A stretch of 64,000 nucleotides of DNA from Kangiella sediminilitoris (GCF_001708405.1 NZ_CP012418.1:2418001-2482000); one strand, 5' to 3'. Shown: positions 34,683 through 46,447, counted from the first letter of the stretch. Numbers and translations: made by a program. The notes: generated from the letters alone by a model not told the origin.

Positions 34683-34967
34683 ATGTTTAAGCCATTGATA
34701 ATTATAGGGCTATCTTTTGCATTTTTAGGCTGCGCTACAACAACTTCTAAAACTGCAAATACAGCTCCACAAGCTTCCAAACAGGTTGCTGAAAAAGAGG
34801 ATGATGAAGGTCCAAAAGTCATTTGCAAAAGAACTCATCGTGTTGGAACAAACTTTAAGCAAGTCCAATGCTGGAATAGAGAAGAATACGCGGCCAAAAA
34901 AGAAGCCGACAAAGAGGCAATAAGACAGCTTCAGCGCTCCACTATGGCTCCGCCAGAAGGACAGTAA
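34683..34967 (+). CDS. Small lipoprotein of unknown function
   Basis: The 94-residue protein has a lipobox (FLGCA) after a short hydrophobic signal. The mature part has a Thr/Ala-rich linker, then a charged conserved-looking region (VICKRTHRVGTNFKQVQCW) with two Cys, and an acidic/basic C-terminus. This pattern occurs in small outer-membrane lipoproteins of gammaproteobacteria. An AGAGAAAGGA Shine-Dalgarno precedes the ATG. It is convergent with the thioesterase gene, sharing a terminator. Confidence 0.7.
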   Translation: MFKPLIIIGLSFAFLGCATTTSKTANTAPQASKQVAEKEDDEGPKVICKRTHRVGTNFKQVQCWNREEYAAKKEADKEAIRQLQRSTMAPPEGQ

Positions 34968-34976
34968 GCATATCAA

Positions 34977-35004
34977 AAAGGAGCTGATTGAACTCAGCTC
35001 CTTT
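34977..35004. terminator. Bidirectional terminator between convergent genes
   Basis: AAAGGAGCTGA (34977-34987) pairs perfectly with TCAGCTCCTTT (34994-35004) around a 6-base loop, with A-rich sequence on one side and T-rich on the other. It can stop transcription from both strands and sits between the lipoprotein gene and the thioesterase gene. Confidence 0.88.
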
Positions 35005-35021
35005 CTTCACATACTTTCAAG

Positions 35022-35525
35022 CTACTTCCATTTTTCAACAACATTTTTAATTCTTCCCTCTCGTCTGCCGACATGAGCTTTTATTTGCTCGGCCAGCTCA
35101 AAGTGCTTTTTCTCCTTATCTGTTTCAATAACAAGATCTGGGACAGTAACGGGATTGCGCTCTTCATCAAACGCAACCAGGGTGAAGTGAGCGGTAGTGC
35201 TTAAGACGTCACCCTCATCACCCCCTTTATCCACAAATACATCCGTACGCACCATCATTGATGACGAGCCGACCAGAACAACCTTGGCGACAGTCTTAAT
35301 TCTATCCCCGACAAAGATAGGTCGCTTGAAAATAACGCGCTCAACAGAAGCCGTAGACACTGTTCTGCCTGAATAACGAATCGCAGCCAAAGCCGCTGTT
35401 GAATCCATAATAGCAAGTAGCTCTCCACCGAACATATTGCCATAGGGATTACTCTGATTTGGGAAAACAAAGTTCCAGGTCTCGATGGACTCCGCTGGTT
35501 TCCTTTCACGCTCTGACATAGTCAT
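35022..35525 (-). CDS. Acyl-CoA thioesterase (YciA/BFIT hotdog family)
   Basis: Hotdog thioesterase of 167 residues. NQSNPYGNMFGGELLAIMD is the characteristic segment with the Asn and Gly residues of the acyl-CoA hydrolase family, and VERVIFKRPIFVGDRI follows. It hydrolyses acyl-CoA to free acid and CoA. It lies 2 bp downstream of an alpha/beta hydrolase on the same strand, so the two are probably cotranscribed. Confidence 0.85.
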   Translation of the reverse strand: MTMSERERKPAESIETWNFVFPNQSNPYGNMFGGELLAIMDSTAALAAIRYSGRTVSTASVERVIFKRPIFVGDRIKTVAKVVLVGSSSMMVRTDVFVDKGGDEGDVLSTTAHFTLVAFDEERNPVTVPDLVIETDKEKKHFELAEQIKAHVGRREGRIKNVVEKWK

Positions 35526-35527
35526 AC

Positions 35528-36409
35528 CTAATCGTTCAAAAAATTAAGTATAGGTTGCCATATTCCTTTCTCAATTTCTTGTTTTTTCTTGAACAGCCCA
35601 AAATGGCCGATGGTTTTACGCCCGATGTCCGCAGGTGTAATGAATTGAGTCTCGATATGACAGTTTTCGTAATGCTTTAATAACCCGTCCCTTGCTTCCT
35701 GAGGTGCATACCAGTCATCGGAAATGGTCAACCCAAGCACTTTGCTTTTTATTTTGCTATAGATTGATGTATCGAGTCCGTGCTTTGGCGTGAATAAATA
35801 TTCTTCTGAGCGCGCCCAACGTAGCCATTGCTTAACCGCTGACTTTGGAACAGGGATAGGTCCTAAAAGCTTAGAAGAGAAATAAGCACCTGACTGGAGT
35901 GCTAGTACCAGTGGGAAAATGACATACCAGATTGCTGCAAGCCCATACTTTTGCCATCCCGGCCATAATCTCCAGCTACCGACACCACTGGCAGCGATGA
36001 CAATCTTGTCAAACTCGATACTGGTTTTCGCCAGACCTGCAATTTGCCCACCGGCACTGTGTCCCAAATAATAAAACCCATCGGGCTCATAGCTTTTCTT
36101 TACGAATTGCAGTGCCGCTTCAAGATCCAGCTGCCCCCAATGCTCCATCAGTATCTCACCAGGAGGCATATTACCTTTCTGCGAATGACTAATCCCACGA
36201 TAGTCAAAAGTTAAAACAGATATGCCGTTGTCAGCTAAAAAGGCTGCAATATGTTTGTAGTACTGGTAGGGGACTCCAAACGCCGATCCAATCACCAAAA
36301 ATCGACTGTTTTGTTTCTGCCTTTCTTTATTATTTGCGGGGTAAACAGCACCCTTGAGTTCGAAACCATCAGATGCAGTGAATGTCACTTCTTGAAACTG
36401 ATAAGACAC
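35528..36409 (-). CDS. Alpha/beta hydrolase
   Basis: Alpha/beta-hydrolase fold protein of 293 residues. The nucleophile elbow is YLGHSAGGQIAG (Ser in GHSAG), an Asp follows in ISDWYAPQEA, and a C-terminal His is in IGHFGLF. It belongs to the lipase/serine-aminopeptidase-like group seen widely in gammaproteobacteria. The substrate is unknown. It precedes the thioesterase gene in an apparent two-gene operon. Confidence 0.78.
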   Translation of the reverse strand: MSYQFQEVTFTASDGFELKGAVYPANNKERQKQNSRFLVIGSAFGVPYQYYKHIAAFLADNGISVLTFDYRGISHSQKGNMPPGEILMEHWGQLDLEAALQFVKKSYEPDGFYYLGHSAGGQIAGLAKTSIEFDKIVIAASGVGSWRLWPGWQKYGLAAIWYVIFPLVLALQSGAYFSSKLLGPIPVPKSAVKQWLRWARSEEYLFTPKHGLDTSIYSKIKSKVLGLTISDDWYAPQEARDGLLKHYENCHIETQFITPADIGRKTIGHFGLFKKKQEIEKGIWQPILNFLND

Positions 36410-36459
36410 AATAGAACCTGTTTAGAAATAGTGTCCTATTGATACCTTATTTTAGAGCA

Positions 36460-36481
36460 AAAGGCCAGAGGTCCGGCCTTT
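36460..36481 (-). terminator. Intrinsic terminator downstream of the DUF4197 gene
   Basis: On the minus strand AAAGGCC pairs with GGCCTTT across an 8-base loop, followed by further T. It ends the unit of the DUF4197 gene before the hydrolase gene. Confidence 0.7.
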
Positions 36482-36549
36482 ATCTAAACTCTCAAACAAT
36501 TATGACTGACTTAAGCGCAGGAACTGTATTAATCGTTCATTCTTTTTGT

Positions 36550-37266
36550 TTACTGCCTGGCAAACACTTTTTGCAATAGCTCTGTCGTACGAGCCATAGG
36601 ATTATCTCGAATCTTCTTTTCTTCCTGTGCTACCAGAGTGAAAATTCCATCCAATGTTTCATCCATAACATAGTCTTCAATGTCCATGTTGGGCTTATCT
36701 TTAAAAGGCAATTTTTCATAAGCCCCTAATAGCCTTTTATAATCACTATAAAAACCTACCTGCTCCATACTATCGGTAATGATTGGCTGGAAACGTCTTT
36801 CCAGGCTGGATGCCGTTTTATCACGAAAATAATTTGTCGCTGCATTATCACCACCGCGTAAAATTCCCCATGCATCCGCGATAGACATGCTACTGATAGC
36901 ATCAAAAAATACGGCTTTAGCTTCTCCTGAAGCCTTCTCTGCTGCGCGATTCATCTGGCCTTCAAAGTTATTAACATAAGAGCCAAGGCCCACTTTTCTT
37001 AACGTAGTGGCAACATCATCCAGCTGATCTGGCACAGCAATTTTTATGAGAGGATTGTTGCTAAAACCACCAGGGCGATTAGTACTGCTAACGCTGTTTT
37101 CCGTTCCTACTTCTAAGGCTTGCTTTAAACCCGCAATAACCGTTTGCTCAGATAACTGTTGCTGGCCACCAATCGTATTCAATACTCTGTTTATATCGGT
37201 GGTTTTACAACTCGTCAGTAACAATATTGTGGTTGCTACCGCCAGAAATGCTTTAAACAACTTCAT
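36550..37266 (-). CDS. DUF4197 lipoprotein
   Basis: The 238-residue protein has a lipobox (LLTSCKT) and then a helical domain of the DUF4197 type: QTVIAGLKQALEVGTENSV, VGLGSYVNNFEGQMNRAAEK, and a conserved NAATNYFRDKTASSLERRF. Proteins of this family are conserved, exported and of unknown function. It has its own terminator and no clear operon partner. Confidence 0.82.
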   Translation of the reverse strand: MKLFKAFLAVATTILLLTSCKTTDINRVLNTIGGQQQLSEQTVIAGLKQALEVGTENSVSSTNRPGGFSNNPLIKIAVPDQLDDVATTLRKVGLGSYVNNFEGQMNRAAEKASGEAKAVFFDAISSMSIADAWGILRGGDNAATNYFRDKTASSLERRFQPIITDSMEQVGFYSDYKRLLGAYEKLPFKDKPNMDIEDYVMDETLDGIFTLVAQEEKKIRDNPMARTTELLQKVFARQ

Positions 37267-37337
37267 GATATACCTCTATAATTATTAAACGATACCCAAA
37301 CAGGGCATGGCTCGGTATCATCCGTTCGAGTGACTCT

Positions 37338-38234
37338 TTAAAAGAAGGATTGCACCAGCCATATCGTAGTCGGAATCGTAATCACCGACAACAACGTACT
37401 TAACGCTATAGCGTTATGAGCAACCTTCCTCTCCGATTCTACGGCCTCGACGAAAGGCATAACGCTGATACCGGTCGGGCATGCAGCTAGTATGGTTAAT
37501 GACATCAATTGGGTCTGATTTAAACCCATTGCCCAATAACCAAAGATAAACACTGCAAAGGGCAGGGCAATAAGCTTAATCGTTGTCACCATCACTGTTT
37601 TAGTTATGACAGTACGATTTATTCCGCCTAACGATGCCAGCGAACTGCCAAGAATAATAAGTGCCAACGGTAATGCTGCATCCGAAATCATTTCCAGCGG
37701 CTTGAACAGCTGTTTCGGAATAGGAATTTCGAACAGGTTAAATAGTAACCCTAGTACCACACCCAGAATCACTGGGTTACTGAAAATATTCAACGCAGCT
37801 TTAAATTTCGATGGAGTGACATTGACCCGGGTAGAGAATAGAAAAAAGGTGGAAAACAATATCAGGCTGTGACCCGAAATCACCGCCAGACTGATGACGA
37901 GCCCTTTTTGACCTGTTACGGACAAAATAACCGGAATGCCAACCAAGACATTATTGGAAAAAGTAGAGGTTAAGGCTATGCGATGACTGAATACTAGAGC
38001 CAGTACAATAAACACCGCCAGTACCGGAACAAAGTAAGAGAAAAGGGTAGTGCCGATATCCTCCAGTCCCGTCTCATAAACATTAACGAATAGGAAAACC
38101 GGTACAAAGGCTTTGAAGACGACCTTTGATAGGTCGTCAAAGAATTCATTTCGGACCAGGCGCCATTTAACCAATACCACCCCGATTAGCACGACCAGTG
38201 CAACCGGAATGATAGCGTTTAAGATAACCGTCAA
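37338..38234 (-). CDS. AEC-family (auxin efflux carrier) transporter
   Basis: Integral membrane protein of 298 residues with about ten hydrophobic segments in the two five-helix halves of the AEC family. FSNNVLVGIPVIL and ILAACPTGISVMPF are the paired broken-helix motifs. The substrate is unknown; relatives move small organic acids. It lies 11 bp downstream of hemB, so it may be cotranscribed with the haem genes, though no functional link is evident. Confidence 0.85.
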   Translation of the reverse strand: MTVILNAIIPVALVVLIGVVLVKWRLVRNEFFDDLSKVVFKAFVPVFLFVNVYETGLEDIGTTLFSYFVPVLAVFIVLALVFSHRIALTSTFSNNVLVGIPVILSVTGQKGLVISLAVISGHSLILFSTFFLFSTRVNVTPSKFKAALNIFSNPVILGVVLGLLFNLFEIPIPKQLFKPLEMISDAALPLALIILGSSLASLGGINRTVITKTVMVTTIKLIALPFAVFIFGYWAMGLNQTQLMSLTILAACPTGISVMPFVEAVESERKVAHNAIALSTLLSVITIPTTIWLVQSFF

Positions 38235-38245
38235 ATTAATGCCTG

Positions 38246-40801
<2,556 letters not shown>

Positions 40802-41026
40802 CGCCTGTTAAATTTGGCATGCTGTTCGAGTGGAATATTCACTATTCCCGACTCGTTCCAATATTGTTCAAATTTACAAATCTGTCCGAATTTTACAGAG
40901 TTAGCGTGCCTTTGTGTAGATGTTTAGAACTATAACAGTTTTCTAGAGCTCTGTAGTCTAGCTAGGTTATTGTTTAGCTGGTATATTACCGCTGCAGGTA
41001 TGCTCAGGAGAATAATAAGGAGCCTC

Positions 41027-41335
41027 ATGTTAGAACTCAGACCCAGCTGCGAACAATGTAATAAACCACTCCCACCAAACTCAACGGAAGCAATGATTTG
41101 TACCTTCGAATGCACCTTCTGTCGGGATTGTGTTGAAAAGGTTCTTTTGAATGTTTGTCCCAACTGCGGGGGCGGATTTACACCAAGACCAGTCAGACCC
41201 GCGACTAACTGGAAAGACGGTAACCACTTAAGCAAACACCCCGCCAGTGATAAAGTTGTCTATAAACCAGTCGATCCACAGCAGCATGAGGTGTTCTCTC
41301 AGGACATTAAAAACATCGCACCAGAAAAACGATGA
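41027..41335 (+). CDS. DUF1272 Cys-rich protein
   Basis: Small protein of 102 residues with a zinc-ribbon-like Cys pattern: CEQC, CTFECTFC, CRDC-type spacing and CPNCGGGF, eight Cys in the first 60 residues. This is the DUF1272 family, function unknown. The ATG at 41027 has AAGGAG 5 bases upstream; the longer frame from 40970 lacks this. The coding end forms one arm of a terminator. Confidence 0.85.
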   Translation: MLELRPSCEQCNKPLPPNSTEAMICTFECTFCRDCVEKVLLNVCPNCGGGFTPRPVRPATNWKDGNHLSKHPASDKVVYKPVDPQQHEVFSQDIKNIAPEKR

Positions 41336-41356
41336 ACAGTCTCTGGTGCTTTTTTT
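41318..41356 (+). terminator. Intrinsic terminator overlapping the DUF1272 gene end
   Basis: GCACCAGA (41318-41325) pairs with TCTGGTGC (41342-41349) and is followed by seven T. The stop codon lies in the 16-base loop, so the hairpin begins inside the coding sequence. Confidence 0.75.
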
Positions 41357-41373
41357 AGCTTTATCCGTGCAAC

Positions 41374-42210
41374 TTACTGTGGTTTAGGGCTACCCATCAT
41401 TGTTTCCAGAACCTCATCCTGAGGTAGTCCCTGTATTGCCTTAACTTTACCGTCTTTATCTTTGAAAAGAGAACTTGGCGTAGCACCAAAACCTAATCGC
41501 TGCATCATGTTGGTATTTAACTGAACTCGAACCTGACCTTTTTCTATAGCTTCGGGATCTATTTCTATACCACCCTGGTCAAATTGCTCATGATGCTTTT
41601 GCAACATAGTTTCCGGGTCCTTACTACCCATAATGGTTGCCGCTTTATCCATGCTACTTTTGCGTAATATGGCTACCATGATGTGTCTAAGCTGTACCTT
41701 ACCAGCCTTAATCCAGGGATCCGCTGCTTCGCGGAATTTATAACAATAAGGACAATTTGGATCAGTAAATGTGTAGATTGTTACCGGCGCATCATCTTTA
41801 CCATCAGCTATCCAGTTACTGTCTTCCAGCTCCTTCCATGCCCTGGCCATACGTGGCCCTTCAACTAAATCTTCCATCACTTTTGAAGTAAGATTAACTC
41901 CCTCTTTATCGATTAAAGTCCCTACGATGGCATACTGCTTATCTTTTGTGACATATATAGCTAAGGGTTGACCACGCATCATCCCTGCATAGCCCATCAT
42001 TCCCGCCGGAGCGTCGAATGTATCGATAATTTCGACACCCTGTTCAATAATACTTTCGATGGGTGCCGGATATTGTTTGCTTCGTTCCAAAGCACCTTGT
42101 TCAGAGTTAATGCTGCTATCATCTACCACTGAATCCTTCTTAGCTGCATCATCATTACAGCCGGATATTAGTGCCAGCATTAAAGCCATGCTCAGGGCAA
42201 TCTTGTTCAT
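41374..42210 (-). CDS. DsbG/DsbC-like thiol:disulfide interchange lipoprotein
   Basis: Periplasmic thioredoxin-fold protein of 278 residues. The active site is DPNCPYCYKF (Cys153, Cys156), matching the CPYC of DsbG rather than CGYC of DsbC, with the cis-Pro loop ATPSS. Unlike Escherichia DsbG it has a lipobox (ISGC, Cys18), so it is probably membrane-anchored. The N-terminal region has the dimerisation-type domain. Family role is reduction or isomerisation of periplasmic disulfides. A TlpA-like protein is encoded 5 bp upstream, suggesting a reducing pair. Confidence 0.83.
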   Translation of the reverse strand: MNKIALSMALMLALISGCNDDAAKKDSVVDDSSINSEQGALERSKQYPAPIESIIEQGVEIIDTFDAPAGMMGYAGMMRGQPLAIYVTKDKQYAIVGTLIDKEGVNLTSKVMEDLVEGPRMARAWKELEDSNWIADGKDDAPVTIYTFTDPNCPYCYKFREAADPWIKAGKVQLRHIMVAILRKSSMDKAATIMGSKDPETMLQKHHEQFDQGGIEIDPEAIEKGQVRVQLNTNMMQRLGFGATPSSLFKDKDGKVKAIQGLPQDEVLETMMGSPKPQ

Positions 42211-42215
42211 AAAAA

Positions 42216-43049
42216 CTATTCCTCAGAATATGTTGTTGAGTTCTGTGTTAATTGGTTAATTTTTGCCTTTAGTGTTGCTCTGGATAACTCCCCTAGATGC
42301 GCATCCCTTAATTTTCCATTTGCATCGACAAAGAGCGTTGTCGGCAAGGCTCTACTACCTAACAAGTTGCCCAGAGTCGTTCGCGGATCCGCCAACACAT
42401 TACTCAGGCCAAGGCCTTCCCTTTGCAAATATTCTTCTACTGCCTGTCTGTGCTCTCCCTGATTGACAAAGACAAATCCCAAGTCTTGATACTGTTGTTG
42501 TGCCTGTTCCAATATTGGCATTTCACGTCTGCAGGGAGGGCACCAGGTTGCCCAAAGATTTATAACTCTGGGTTTTCCACTCTCAACGTCTGCAAGGTCT
42601 ATGGCCTGGCCCTTGCTGTCCATCAAGATCACACGTGGCAACTGTTGCGCTGTATCATTTATAGCCCAAAGTCCAAATTGGGTTAAACCTATAAATAATA
42701 GGCCGGCACTGATGCCGGAAATTAATGTTACCCTTTTTGTTGGCTCTCGCCACAGATAAATAGCCACTATAATTGCTGCGGTAATTGCACCAGCCAAAAG
42801 ACTAAAACCACCGTCTCTGATATCCATTACTGCCAGCCAATTAGCTTGATACTCTTCAAAATACTGTAAAACGAAAGTTACTCGCGCCACCACAAATGAT
42901 GCAATAACAATGTTTGCTATTTGTCCACTGGCTACCACCTTTTTTCGCTTTCCGACCAAACCGGCTACTACTAAAGCCACTACCAGGCTCAATAAAAACA
43001 ACAAGCGTTCAAAAGGTAAACTAATTGGTCCAATATCAATGGTTAGCAC
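42216..43049 (-). CDS. TlpA-type thioredoxin with Lgt-like membrane domain
   Basis: Fusion protein of 277 residues. The first 130 residues are membrane-embedded, with about four segments and features reminiscent of the prolipoprotein diacylglyceryl transferase fold (DGGFSLLAGAITAAIIV). The rest is a periplasmic TlpA-like thioredoxin with WATWCPPCRREMP (Cys170, Cys173) and cis-Pro in SRALPTTLFVD. It may pass electrons across the membrane or maintain periplasmic thiols, perhaps reducing the DsbG-like protein encoded just downstream (inference). The start is a GTG at 43049 with a poor Shine-Dalgarno. Confidence 0.8.
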   Translation of the reverse strand: MLTIDIGPISLPFERLLFLLSLVVALVVAGLVGKRKKVVASGQIANIVIASFVVARVTFVLQYFEEYQANWLAVMDIRDGGFSLLAGAITAAIIVAIYLWREPTKRVTLISGISAGLLFIGLTQFGLWAINDTAQQLPRVILMDSKGQAIDLADVESGKPRVINLWATWCPPCRREMPILEQAQQQYQDLGFVFVNQGEHRQAVEEYLQREGLGLSNVLADPRTTLGNLLGSRALPTTLFVDANGKLRDAHLGELSRATLKAKINQLTQNSTTYSEE

Positions 43050-43186
43050 AAATAATACGGTTTTAGGTTTAATATCAACTTAGTGGGATTGTACGAGTTT
43101 TAACGGTACATTGCCGTTATCTGCGTGTAAAAATTGAGTAAATATCAGGTTTGTCGCTAACTCCGACAATGATATGACTAAGGTGG

Positions 43187-43275
43187 AACCGCTCTGTTTG
43201 TTCAAGCGGTTAACTGGTCATGGCCTTAACAGTTGCGGCGAATGGCCGCTGTGATCAGTGAACCCGAGCTCCAGA
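43187..43275. repeat. Cluster of short inverted repeats upstream of tlpA-like gene
   Basis: Within the 240-bp gap after smg: AACCGCT/AGCGGTT (43187-43211), GCGGC/GCCGC (about 43227-43242), and AACTCC/GGAGTT (about 43276). The segment is more GC-rich than its surroundings. No T-tract in either direction marks a terminator. It could be a repetitive palindromic element or a structured leader; the role is unknown. Confidence 0.35.
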
Positions 43276-43289
43276 ACTCCAGGAGTTAT

Positions 43290-43769
43290 CTAGTGAGCTT
43301 GAGAACCCTTCTCTAAGTTTTCAACCCAGGCGAATTCTGCATCACGATCTTGCATATTAAACAAGACCATCATCACCACCCAGCGTAATCGCTCCAAAGC
43401 CACTTCTTCATCTTCCTGCTGACCAAGTGCAGTCATTCGATCAATGACCATTTCCCGTGCATGAGCATCGAGAATGCCTCTTTGTTCGAAGTACATAATG
43501 GCGCCCTGAACGGCTGGGGTTAATACCAACTGTTCCTGCGGCGAGAAGAGACGGATTGATTGGCTTGCTTCTGGCGTTGGTTTAAAGCTCTCTGAGGTAG
43601 CAAGCACTAAACCGTCTAACCAATCGATAGCTCCTTTTATTTCACCGTCAGTAAAACCAACGTCTTCCAGAGCTTCGACCAAGGTATCATTCGCCAGAAT
43701 GTGGTTGTTTTCTTCGTCTTGGAAGTTTTCAAAGATATAAAGTAGTACGTCGAGTACGTCTTCTTTCAT
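43290..43769 (-). CDS. smg: Smg (DUF494) protein
   Basis: The 159-residue protein has the Smg/DUF494 start (MKEDVLDVLLYIFENFQDEE), EALEDVGFTDGEIKGAIDWL and the C-terminal LERLRWVVMMVLFNMQD. The family is conserved next to dprA and def-fmt in gammaproteobacteria; its function is not established. Here it follows dprA by 78 bp on the same strand. Confidence 0.93.
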   Translation of the reverse strand: MKEDVLDVLLYIFENFQDEENNHILANDTLVEALEDVGFTDGEIKGAIDWLDGLVLATSESFKPTPEASQSIRLFSPQEQLVLTPAVQGAIMYFEQRGILDAHAREMVIDRMTALGQQEDEEVALERLRWVVMMVLFNMQDRDAEFAWVENLEKGSQAH

Positions 43770-43847
43770 TGAACTCTCTTTTCCAGGCTAAACGCCCATT
43801 AAAAGCCAGTTGTGCCATTTGCTAAGTGTGCCGAAGTTCTGCTTTCT

Positions 43848-44990
43848 TCAGTCAGACCGGCGCTGATAACCGCCTGCCACACTCACAATATGGTTATTTA
43901 ATTCTAACAGTAATAACATATGGCTGACTACATCTATTTCAAGTCCCGATCGATCAATAATGCTGTCCATGGAGGTAGTGTCGTAATCGATGACCTGCAT
44001 AAGCTTCTGATAATCATCGTCTAACTCAAACTCATTACTCGATCTCTTTTGTGTTTCTCCTCCACCCAGATTATTTGATGTCTGCCAACTCTGTGCCTGC
44101 CATAATGCCAGCGCTTGCAGTTCTTCAATAATTTCCTCAGCCGTCTCTACCAGCTTAACCCCTTGTTTAATCAGTGCATGACAGCCACGTGCCAAAGGAT
44201 TATGAATTGAACCCGGTATGGCAAACACTTCACGCCCTTGCTCCATCGCCAGTCTAGCTGTAATTAGCGATCCACTCTTTATCGCCGCCTCTACCACCAG
44301 AGTACCAAGGCTCATTCCTGCAATAATTCGATTACGAGCGGGGAAGTGCGATGCACGGACCCCTTTTCCTAGGGCAAACTCCGACACCAGTGCGCCATGT
44401 TCAACAATGTCTTGTGCCATATCTTTGTGACTGGCCGGATAAACTCTATCCAGCCCCGTTCCTGCCACAGCAACTGTAGGTAAACCCTGATCTAAAGCTG
44501 CCTGATGAGCGCACCCATCCACACCTAAAGCCATACCGCTGGTAATCACCGCACCGGCCTGTGCCAGCGTCTTAGCAAAGTTAGCAGCATTTTCTTTACC
44601 TTGTGGAGTCGGGTTGCGACTACCCACAATTGCAATCTGGTATTGATTGAGTAACTCTTTGTTTCCTTGCACAAACAGCAACTTAGGAGCTGACTCTACT
44701 TCTTTCAGCAATGCAGGGTAGTCAGGACTGTTAAACGGAATGAGATGTTTATTATCACTGTCAAACCAGCTCAGGTCATGCTCTATGATATCGTCTGTGA
44801 CATTATCTAGACGCTCTTTCAGTCCTGCTCTGAAACCGAGTTGGACCAGTTGCTTTTCTGACAATTCAAAGAGTTCACAGATTGAAGAGTATCTTTCAAG
44901 AAATTGTTGTAGCTTATTACTGCTGATGTTGATGTGAGACAGAGCCAGCCAGGCTCGTTTCTCGTCATGAGTCATATCCCTGTACTCCAT
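43848..44990 (-). CDS. dprA: DNA processing protein DprA
   Basis: Protects incoming single-stranded DNA and loads RecA during natural transformation. The Rossmann-like core has QIAIVGSRNPTPQGKENA, SGMALGVDGCAHQAAL, VAGTGLDRVYPASH and ARNRIIAGMS, all characteristic. A winged-helix domain (DVVSHMLLLLELNNHIV) ends the protein. The frame opens at a TTG at 45026; I set the ATG at 44990, and an ATG at 44975 is also possible. A terminator separates it from the upstream LysM gene. Confidence 0.92.
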   Translation of the reverse strand: MEYRDMTHDEKRAWLALSHINISSNKLQQFLERYSSICELFELSEKQLVQLGFRAGLKERLDNVTDDIIEHDLSWFDSDNKHLIPFNSPDYPALLKEVESAPKLLFVQGNKELLNQYQIAIVGSRNPTPQGKENAANFAKTLAQAGAVITSGMALGVDGCAHQAALDQGLPTVAVAGTGLDRVYPASHKDMAQDIVEHGALVSEFALGKGVRASHFPARNRIIAGMSLGTLVVEAAIKSGSLITARLAMEQGREVFAIPGSIHNPLARGCHALIKQGVKLVETAEEIIEELQALALWQAQSWQTSNNLGGGETQKRSSNEFELDDDYQKLMQVIDYDTTSMDSIIDRSGLEIDVVSHMLLLLELNNHIVSVAGGYQRRSD

Positions 44991-45031
44991 GATTTTATCT
45001 TGTTCTTTATTTTTTGTTGTTGCCAATAAAA

Positions 45032-45060
45032 ACTGACCTTGTCATCACGACAAGGCCAGT
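45032..45060 (-). terminator. Intrinsic terminator of the LysM gene
   Basis: On the minus strand ACTGGCCTTGTC pairs with GACAAGGTCAGT (one G-T pair) around a 5-base loop and runs into five T. It lies between the LysM gene and dprA. Confidence 0.88.
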
Positions 45061-45089
45061 TAAATATAACAATAGCTGCTAAATACTTT

Positions 45090-46142
45090 CTAGTATGGAT
45101 TTCTAGCCACATCGAATAAGTGCATTGGACGTTCAGCATCCATGATCAAGGCCAGGCTTACCTTCTCGTAAGTGCGGAACACCATCAGGGTTCCTGCACG
45201 CTCTTCAGGCAATGTCACATAAGGATCTTCTTCGCCACGCTTCTCTGCAACCTGATCAATAACCTTTTTTCCACGCTGATACACTGTCAGCACATGACCT
45301 TCTTCCAGGCCATCACGCTCGCCTTTGTTCAGCGTTACAACATGATATTGTCCAATTTGAGATACACCACCATAGACTGAGATAAGCTGTGCCTCTATAT
45401 CTGTTTTTGGAGCACGTGGAGCATAAAGTGGAGGCATAGGATCTTCAGTACGAGGAAGTGCAACGTCACCCCTCAGCACTTCCAGCTTGGACTTTTTAAC
45501 ATCCAATGTTGCTGGATCGCCTTCTTTGATAACTTCACCATTAGCCAGATAGCGTGCTTCAATTCCTAGCAACTCATTAGTTACAGGATCGCGATACTCT
45601 TTGCCTTGACGGTAAATACCATAGGATGAGCCCTGACCTGCGTCCAGACCTCTTATATACAATCTATCATCGAGACCGCCGCTGATAACTCGCTCTTCTG
45701 CTAACGCCACAACGTATGGAGCCTCATCGAAGATAGAAGCATCATCCACCACCAGCTCATTAATCAGGAACGGTCGGATGATTTCCATTGGTATGGTAGT
45801 AATCGCGTCTCCTTCAGAGAGAACACGAGCTTTCGGGCGGAGTTTGATGGTGCCATCAGACGCTTTAACCAGATATGGTTTGCCGTCAATATAGACCAGT
45901 TTCAGGATGTCACCCGGATAAATGAGGTGCGGATTTTCTACCTGTGGATTAACATGCCAAATCTCAGGCCAGTTCCAAGGTTTGGTTAAAAATCGACCTG
46001 AAATATCCCACAAGGTATCACCTTTTTCGACCACGTAAGTATCAGGATGATCTGCACGAAGCTCCACTTCCTGACTTGATTGCGCGATACTCCCCAAAAA
46101 TAGAGCTGCTGTTGCAGCTGCTGCTGTAAGTATTTTTTTCAT
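45090..46142 (-). CDS. LysM-domain secreted protein
   Basis: Exported protein of 350 residues: signal peptide (MKKILTAAAATAALFLGSIA), then a LysM peptidoglycan-binding domain (DTYVVEKGDTLWDISGRFL to YPGDILKLVYIDG). The C-terminal part is of the type found in proteins encoded beside dprA/smg in this class. It probably binds cell-wall peptidoglycan; no hydrolase motif is seen. I chose the ATG at 46142, with AAGGAAAG upstream; the frame is open to 46250. It is divergent from def. Confidence 0.87.
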   Translation of the reverse strand: MKKILTAAAATAALFLGSIAQSSQEVELRADHPDTYVVEKGDTLWDISGRFLTKPWNWPEIWHVNPQVENPHLIYPGDILKLVYIDGKPYLVKASDGTIKLRPKARVLSEGDAITTIPMEIIRPFLINELVVDDASIFDEAPYVVALAEERVISGGLDDRLYIRGLDAGQGSSYGIYRQGKEYRDPVTNELLGIEARYLANGEVIKEGDPATLDVKKSKLEVLRGDVALPRTEDPMPPLYAPRAPKTDIEAQLISVYGGVSQIGQYHVVTLNKGERDGLEEGHVLTVYQRGKKVIDQVAEKRGEEDPYVTLPEERAGTLMVFRTYEKVSLALIMDAERPMHLFDVARNPY

Positions 46143-46447
46143 GGCTTTCCTTTGTAATTTACTGGTAGTCGGATCCCATTGGCTCACTATACCCCGAATA
46201 TACCGCGAAACATAGCCAAGGGAAACAGCCAAAACCCAAACGTAGACCATCTAAAGTCTTTAAGGATCATCATCTTATCAACAATTCTTAGCAGATTACT
46301 ACAACTTAATCACAGTCTATTCATTATTTTCGGGGTTTTAATGCCTTTTTTTTCCCCTAAAAATGGTCATTCCGGGTCGAATTGATTATGATCGCCCCAA
46401 TATATTTATCAATACGACATTAATTGTAAGTTTAACAGTGATAATCC

